Assembly: GCA_028694405.1 (NCBI GenBank)
Contig: JAQUTM010000076.1
Span: forward strand, 1 to 9,753
From: Oscillospiraceae bacterium
GTDB taxonomy: Bacteria > Bacillota > Clostridia > Oscillospirales > Ruminococcaceae
Direction of reading: 5' to 3'
DNA: 9,753 bases
Under the pieces are notes generated by a model. That model did no database searches, was not told the DNA's origin, and worked only from the letters and a program-made list of their open reading frames with translations. The translations under genes and the position numbers were made by a program. This document shows positions 6,061 through 9,753 of this stretch, one piece after another (position 1 is the first letter of the stretch; the number at the start of each line of letters is the position of its first letter).

Positions 6061-6717
6061 GTTTTTTGTTATTGGGCTAAAGTGATAAATAAAAAATCCT
6101 CATTATAGGTATGCACTTGTTACATTATACTATATAATAAAATTTGTAGCGAATAAGACACAATAAAAGACAAAGTTTATAAAATAATTTTTGAAATTGC
6201 AGAGATAATAAAAAAGTTACTCACCATAACCATATAAGAAAAGGTGTAAAAATGGCAGAACAAAGCCGGCAGGGGTATAGCAAGAATAGCACGATATTTA
6301 TTAAAAACAGCAAAATTTAACCTTGTAAGTAATTTTGCTTACACATTTTACCAGAAAGAGATAGTTTAAATTGTGAAAAATGTACCAGTAAAGTTACGAG
6401 AATGTTACAAATAGTGCAAAAAATGCGCTTTTAAGTAAAATTCCATATCAAAATTTGCGCAAAATTTTGCGTACATAAATAAAAATTGAAAGTTTATATC
6501 TGTAAAAAATAGTGCTTTTAAAGAGCTCTCAGGTTAAAAACAGTAAAAAATTTAAATAATACATTAAAATTGAAAAAATGATATGCATATATCACAAAAA
6601 ATATATAAAAAAATTAAGCAAAATATACAAATACACTTATGTTTTGCCTAAAAGCGCAAAATATGCACGTTATTTTGAAATAATAGCAGAAAAAAGTATG
6701 GTATGACCCTATAGACT
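6061..6717. other. AT-rich divergent intergenic region with no confirmed gene
   Basis: About 650 bases, roughly a quarter GC by eye, separate the trp promoter from the sugar-importer promoter region. I find no convincing gene. Small structures seen: TGTAAG/CTTACA inverted repeat with an 8-base loop (6324-6343); GCGC-centred motifs at 6420-6432, about 6450-6470 and 6650-6662; and the palindrome ATATGCATAT (6581-6590). A 22-codon frame at 6252-6320 sits in a locally GC-richer patch but has only a weak ribosome site. A possible weak promoter for the sugar operon is TTGAAA (6675-6680), 16 bases, TATGGT (6697-6702). Confidence 0.5.
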
Positions 6718-6718
6718 T

Positions 6719-6734
6719 TGTTAGAATGATAACA
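6719..6734. promoter_or_regulatory. Candidate operator TGTTA-N6-TAACA upstream of the sugar importer
   Basis: TGTTA (6719-6723) and TAACA (6730-6734) form a perfect 5-bp inverted repeat with a 6-base centre, about 50 bp before the binding-protein ATG. Including flanks it reads TTGTTAGAATGATAACAG, which matches 11 of 14 fixed positions of the clostridial Rex consensus TTGTTAANNNNTTAACAA as I recall it. It overlaps a possible -10 (TAGAAT, 6722-6727), so binding could block transcription. A sugar-specific repressor is an alternative. Confidence 0.4.
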
Positions 6735-6784
6735 GAAATTAAGTGGTAACACACTTACAAAAAAATATTGGAGGAAAATAACTT

Positions 6785-8116
6785 ATGAAAAAGCTTTTAG
6801 CAATTTTATTGGTTGCAGCAATGGCATTTACTATGGTAGCTTGCGGCGGCGCTGCAAGTTCTGCTCCCGTAACATCAACTTCTGATGCTGCTTCCAGCTC
6901 TGCTGAGGTTGGCAGTGAACCCGTTACAATTCGTTTTTGCTGGTGGGGCGGTGACAGCCGTCACGAGGCAACACAAAAAGCTGTTGACGCTTTCATGGCT
7001 AAATATCCCAACATTACCGTTGAGACAGAGTTTGGCGCATGGACAGACTGGGAAACAAACGTTGCTACCCAGATTATGGCAGGTACAGCTCCTGACTTGA
7101 TGCAAATCAACTGGAACTGGATTAACTCCTACAGTGCTGACGGCTCTGCTTTCTTAGATTTGAACACTGTGTCCGATATTTTGGATCTGTCTCAATTCCC
7201 TCAAGATTCTCTTGCAAAATGTGTGGTTGGCCAAAACCTGCAATCTGTTCCTGTTTCTATGACAGGCCGTATTTTCTATTGGAACAAAACTACATTTGAT
7301 AAAGCCGGTATCAGCGTTCCCACTTCTTTGGAAGAGTTAATGGCTGCCGGTCAAACGTTCAAAACAAAACTTGGCGATGACTACTATCCTTTGGTTGCCG
7401 GTGAATACGATCGTATGATTTTGATGACCTATTACCTAGAGAGCATTTACGGCAAAGACTGGGTTGTAGACGGTAAAGTTAACTACACTGTTGACGAAAT
7501 TCAAAAAGGTTTAGAGTGGTTGACCAGTTTGGAGGAGGCTCATGTAATGCCTACCTTGAAAAAATTGGCTGGCGACGGCGCTGAGAGCATTGATAAAAAC
7601 CAAAACTGGATTGATGGTCATTATGCAGGTATTTGGGAGTGGGATTCCTCCGCTTCTAAAATGACAAAAGCCGCTGAGGGTCAAGAGATTGTTGTTGGCG
7701 ACTTCTTTACAGACATTGGCGAATACCAAGGTGGTTTCACAAAGGTTTCCATGGGCTTCTCTATTTCTGCAAATACAAAACATCCTGCTGAAACAGCTTT
7801 ATTGATGAACTTCTTGTTGAACGAGGCTGAAGGCGTTGAGATCATGGCTTCCGAGCGTGGTATCCCTGTAAGTGCTATTGCTTTGAAAACCTGCAAAGAA
7901 AAAGGCTTGTTAAACGAGATGGTTGCTGAGGCAAACGGTAAAGTTATGGCTTACAGCAAATACAACCTAGACCCCACCTATGAGGATGCCGGCTTGAAAG
8001 GCAACCCAGATGGCGTTTACTACAAAGTAATGAGCAAATTAAGCTACGGCGAAAAAGATGCAGCTGCTTCTGCTGCTGATTTGTTGGCAGGTGTAACAGA
8101 GGTTTTGGAGAAATAA
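6785..8116 (+). CDS. Carbohydrate ABC transporter binding lipoprotein (CUT1 type)
   Basis: This 443-residue extracellular solute-binding protein (family 1) should deliver a sugar or oligosaccharide to the permeases encoded downstream. The signal peptide MKKLLAILLVAAMAF ends in lipobox MVAC with lipidated Cys20. A Ser/Ala-rich linker (21-46) tethers the domain. Family features are FCWWGGDSRHEATQKAV (51-67), the KYPNITVE strand (73-80), TAPDLMQINW (101-110) and the GKVMAYSKY region near the C-terminus. Several aromatic residues (WWGG, WNWI, WEWD) suit a sugar-binding cleft, but the substrate cannot be read from sequence; a resemblance to oligosaccharide receptors of the YesO/LplA kind is only an impression. 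ATG lies ten bases after GGAGG (6770-6774). Codon choice is markedly biased (Asn AAC, Leu TTG, many GCT/GGT), unlike the neighbours, suggesting high expression. A strong terminator separates it from the permeases. Confidence 0.92.
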   Translation: MKKLLAILLVAAMAFTMVACGGAASSAPVTSTSDAASSSAEVGSEPVTIRFCWWGGDSRHEATQKAVDAFMAKYPNITVETEFGAWTDWETNVATQIMAGTAPDLMQINWNWINSYSADGSAFLDLNTVSDILDLSQFPQDSLAKCVVGQNLQSVPVSMTGRIFYWNKTTFDKAGISVPTSLEELMAAGQTFKTKLGDDYYPLVAGEYDRMILMTYYLESIYGKDWVVDGKVNYTVDEIQKGLEWLTSLEEAHVMPTLKKLAGDGAESIDKNQNWIDGHYAGIWEWDSSASKMTKAAEGQEIVVGDFFTDIGEYQGGFTKVSMGFSISANTKHPAETALLMNFLLNEAEGVEIMASERGIPVSAIALKTCKEKGLLNEMVAEANGKVMAYSKYNLDPTYEDAGLKGNPDGVYYKVMSKLSYGEKDAAASAADLLAGVTEVLEK

Positions 8117-8150
8117 TTTTCTTGGCAAAATTTAAGTAAAAGTGATTTAG

Positions 8151-8185
8151 AAAGCCGCCGAGGCGATGGCTTCGGCGGCTTTTTT
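8151..8185 (+). terminator. Strong terminator between binding protein and permease genes
   Basis: AAAGCCGCCGAGGC (8151-8164) pairs with GCTTCGGCGGCTTT (8169-8182) through 14 pairs, one of them G-U, around a GATG loop. The right arm runs into an uninterrupted T run (8180-8185). It lies about 35 bp past the binding-protein stop and about 180 bp before the next gene. Partial readthrough would give more receptor than permease mRNA. Confidence 0.9.
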
Positions 8186-8315
8186 ACAATCAAACCGTGT
8201 ATATGTTGTTTTTGGGTGTAAACAATGCAATAGTATATGGTTTATAGCCAAAACTACATATATTTGTGGCTGGCAAAGGATACCCCTAAGTTGAAAAGAG
8301 CGACACTTCGCCTTT

Positions 8316-8324
8316 TGATATAAT
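8316..8324 (+). promoter_or_regulatory. Extended -10 promoter before the MalF-like permease
   Basis: TGATATAAT gives a perfect TATAAT (8319-8324) with an extended TG motif. No good -35 sits at 16-18 bases; TTGAAA (8291-8296) is 22 bases away. Transcription would start near 8331, about 35 bases before the permease ATG. The box may give the permeases a supply independent of readthrough past the terminator at 8151-8185. Confidence 0.5.
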
Positions 8325-8365
8325 AAAAATTGTAAAATAATAAAAGAAATGGAGGAAATTAATCT

Positions 8366-9313
8366 ATGGCTATAAACAATAAAGTTGCGCCGAAAGCAGG
8401 AAAAGAAAAAAGAAAAGGCCTAAACAAGCTAGAGCGTAACTATATGGGTTGGGTATTTATTGCCCCTTGGTTAATTGGCTTTTTAATTTTCAAACTTTAC
8501 CCGTTTGCATCTTCTTTGGTGTACAGCTTTACCGATTTTCACTTATTTAAGGGTATGACAAAGGTAGGCTTGTTTAACTACATTAAAATTTTTACCGATG
8601 AAGACATTATGAAAGCTTTGTGGGTAACCATTAAATATGCATTTACTACGGTGCCATTAAAGCTGGTTGCGGCGCTGTTTATTGCGTATATACTTAACTT
8701 TAAAATTAAATTTGTAAATGCGTTTCGTACGGCTTACTACATTCCCTCCATCTTGGGCGGCAGTGTTGCCATTGCCGTTTTGTGGAAAGCGTTGTTCCGC
8801 GATAACGGCTTAATCAATACCGGCCTTGCTATGTTTGGCGCAGAGGGTATTAACTGGCTAAGCGAACCCAAGTATGCATTATTTATCATTTCTTTGCTGC
8901 GTGTATGGCAGTTTGGCTCTGCAATGGTTATATTCCTTGCGGCGTTAAAAGGTGTACCAACCGATTTATACGAGGCTGCCACCATTGATGGTGCAGGTAA
9001 GTGGAAACAATTTTTCTCCATTACCGTACCTATGATTACCCCTGTTATTTTCTATAACTTAATTACACAGCTTGTACAGGCCTTCCAAGAGTTTAACGGA
9101 CCCTACATTATCACCCAAGGCGGACCGTTGCAGTCTACTACACTAATTTCGTTGCTTGTTTATAATAAGGCGTTTCGCTCTTATGAAATGGGTATTTCCA
9201 GTGCTATGGCATGGGTAATGTTTTTAATTGTTATGGTGCTAACCATCATCTCCTTTGTAAGCCAGAAATACTGGGTATATTATGGCGATGAAGACGGAAA
9301 AGGAGGCAAATAG
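8366..9313 (+). CDS. MalF-like sugar ABC transporter permease
   Basis: This is the first membrane subunit of a CUT1 carbohydrate importer (BPD_transp_1 family), 315 residues. A Lys-rich cytoplasmic N-terminus (1-25) leads into six likely membrane segments near 28-52, 86-110, 122-142, 170-194, 222-243 and 278-299. The EAA loop that docks the ATPase is clear at 203-222 (EAATIDGAGKWKQFF, then SITVP). The N-terminal RNYMGWVFIAPWLIGFL stretch and the FNGPYIITQGGP stretch (243-254) are typical of MalF/UgpA-type permeases. ATG lies ten bases after GGAGG (8351-8355). The MalG-like gene begins three bases after its stop. No ATPase is seen; such systems often use a shared MsmK/MsiK-type ATPase from elsewhere, though one could lie beyond the window. 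Confidence 0.95.
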   Translation: MAINNKVAPKAGKEKRKGLNKLERNYMGWVFIAPWLIGFLIFKLYPFASSLVYSFTDFHLFKGMTKVGLFNYIKIFTDEDIMKALWVTIKYAFTTVPLKLVAALFIAYILNFKIKFVNAFRTAYYIPSILGGSVAIAVLWKALFRDNGLINTGLAMFGAEGINWLSEPKYALFIISLLRVWQFGSAMVIFLAALKGVPTDLYEAATIDGAGKWKQFFSITVPMITPVIFYNLITQLVQAFQEFNGPYIITQGGPLQSTTLISLLVYNKAFRSYEMGISSAMAWVMFLIVMVLTIISFVSQKYWVYYGDEDGKGGK

Positions 9314-9316
9314 ACA

Positions 9317-9753
9317 ATGTCACTAGAGAGAAAAGAAAAAATCGGCAATTTTTTCAAATATGCTGTACTCATTATCGTTGGTTTGATTATGATTTATCCG
9401 CTGTTGTGGATGGTAGGTGCAACCTTTAAATCCAACGCAGAGATATTTACAAGCATTGGCCTTATTCCTAAAAATCCTACCTTAGATGGCTATAAAAATG
9501 CCTTTAACAACTATGGCGGTAAAATTAACCTGCTGGGTTCTATGATTAACACCTATTCTTATGTTATTCCTAAGGTTATTTTTACGGTTATTTCGGCAAC
9601 CATTGCCGCTTATGGTTTTGGGCGGTTTCGCTTTAAAGGCAGAGACTTTTTATTTGCCTTGTTAATGTCCACTTTGTTTTTGCCTCAAATGGTATTAAAT
9701 GTACCCCAATTTACCATGTTTACAAAGGTTGGCTGGGTAGATTCTCCTTTGTA
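9317..9753 (+). CDS. MalG-like sugar ABC transporter permease (3' end outside the window)
   Basis: This is the second membrane subunit of the same importer. The visible 145 residues start MSLERKEKIG. They contain a first membrane segment (about 14-34, ending MIYPLLWMVGATFK), a periplasmic stretch with DGYKNAF, a second segment running into AAYGFGRFRFKG (97-108) and a third beginning near 111. The FLPQMVLNVPQFTMFTKVGWVDSPL tail matches the MalG-type stretch before the EAA loop, which lies beyond the window. ATG follows the previous stop by three bases, and AGGAGG (9301-9306) sits inside the end of the upstream gene, so the two permeases are translationally linked. The frame is open to the last base; a full protein would be about 275-300 residues. 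Confidence 0.93.
   Translation, partial: MSLERKEKIGNFFKYAVLIIVGLIMIYPLLWMVGATFKSNAEIFTSIGLIPKNPTLDGYKNAFNNYGGKINLLGSMINTYSYVIPKVIFTVISATIAAYGFGRFRFKGRDFLFALLMSTLFLPQMVLNVPQFTMFTKVGWVDSPL

Noticed and set aside
5876..6085. 69-codon + strand frame
   Set aside because: It lies antisense to T-box stem I and the trp promoter, whose RNA structure explains the sequence.
6118..6137. TATAAT-like sequence in the spacer (+ strand)
   Set aside because: No -35 at usable distance, and such hexamers are expected by chance in DNA this AT-rich.
1..9753. CRISPR array, tRNA or rRNA gene, transposase, phage or toxin-antitoxin module
   Set aside because: No regular direct repeats, cloverleaf, rRNA stretch or matching protein motif was seen on either strand.

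Overview
The window looks like chromosomal DNA of a low-GC, anaerobic Gram-positive bacterium, probably a gut Clostridium-class fermenter (Oscillospiraceae/Ruminococcaceae-like). The reasons are AT-rich spacers, strong AGGAGG-type ribosome binding sites, Ser/Ala-rich lipoprotein linkers, a phosphofructokinase with pyrophosphate-type active-site residues, and a T-box leader. The taxonomic call is inference. All the main genes fall in known families. The less ordinary material is in the untranslated regions.

Layout. (1) 1-176: 3' end of an unrecognised + strand gene. (2) 361-771: stand-alone two-CBS-domain protein, followed at some distance by a 17-bp-stem terminator (866-910). (3) 907-1438: AT-rich spacer ending in a promoter, then a 410-residue phosphofructokinase, probably PPi-dependent (1439-2671). 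(4) 2681-2782: a non-terminator hairpin, then a bidirectional terminator between convergent genes. (5) 2787-5579, - strand: a three-gene ABC importer operon in the order binding lipoprotein, permease, ATPase, matching trpXYZ. Its leader carries a consensus promoter (6057-6029), a full T-box riboswitch with a UGG (Trp) specifier (about 6022-5731) and then a 17-codon reading frame with one Trp codon and a near-perfect Shine-Dalgarno site (5700-5647). (6) 6061-6784: about 720 bp of very AT-rich DNA with several small palindromes. (7) 6785-9753, + strand: a CUT1-type carbohydrate ABC importer, with a binding lipoprotein, a strong terminator, an extended -10 promoter, a MalF-like permease and a MalG-like permease cut by the window end.

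How the parts work together. The trp operon appears to respond to uncharged tRNA(Trp): the T-box antiterminator competes with a clear terminator. The small frame downstream could add a second, translation-based check. The sugar operon has no ATPase in the window; CUT1 systems often share one encoded elsewhere. A palindrome of form TGTTA-N6-TAACR lies upstream of both the phosphofructokinase and the sugar operon and resembles the clostridial Rex operator, suggesting joint control of sugar uptake and glycolysis. A nearly identical asymmetric hairpin follows both the phosphofructokinase and trpX stop codons in the same orientation relative to the gene, suggesting a dispersed 3'-end element.

I see no CRISPR array, rRNA, tRNA, transposase or phage gene.
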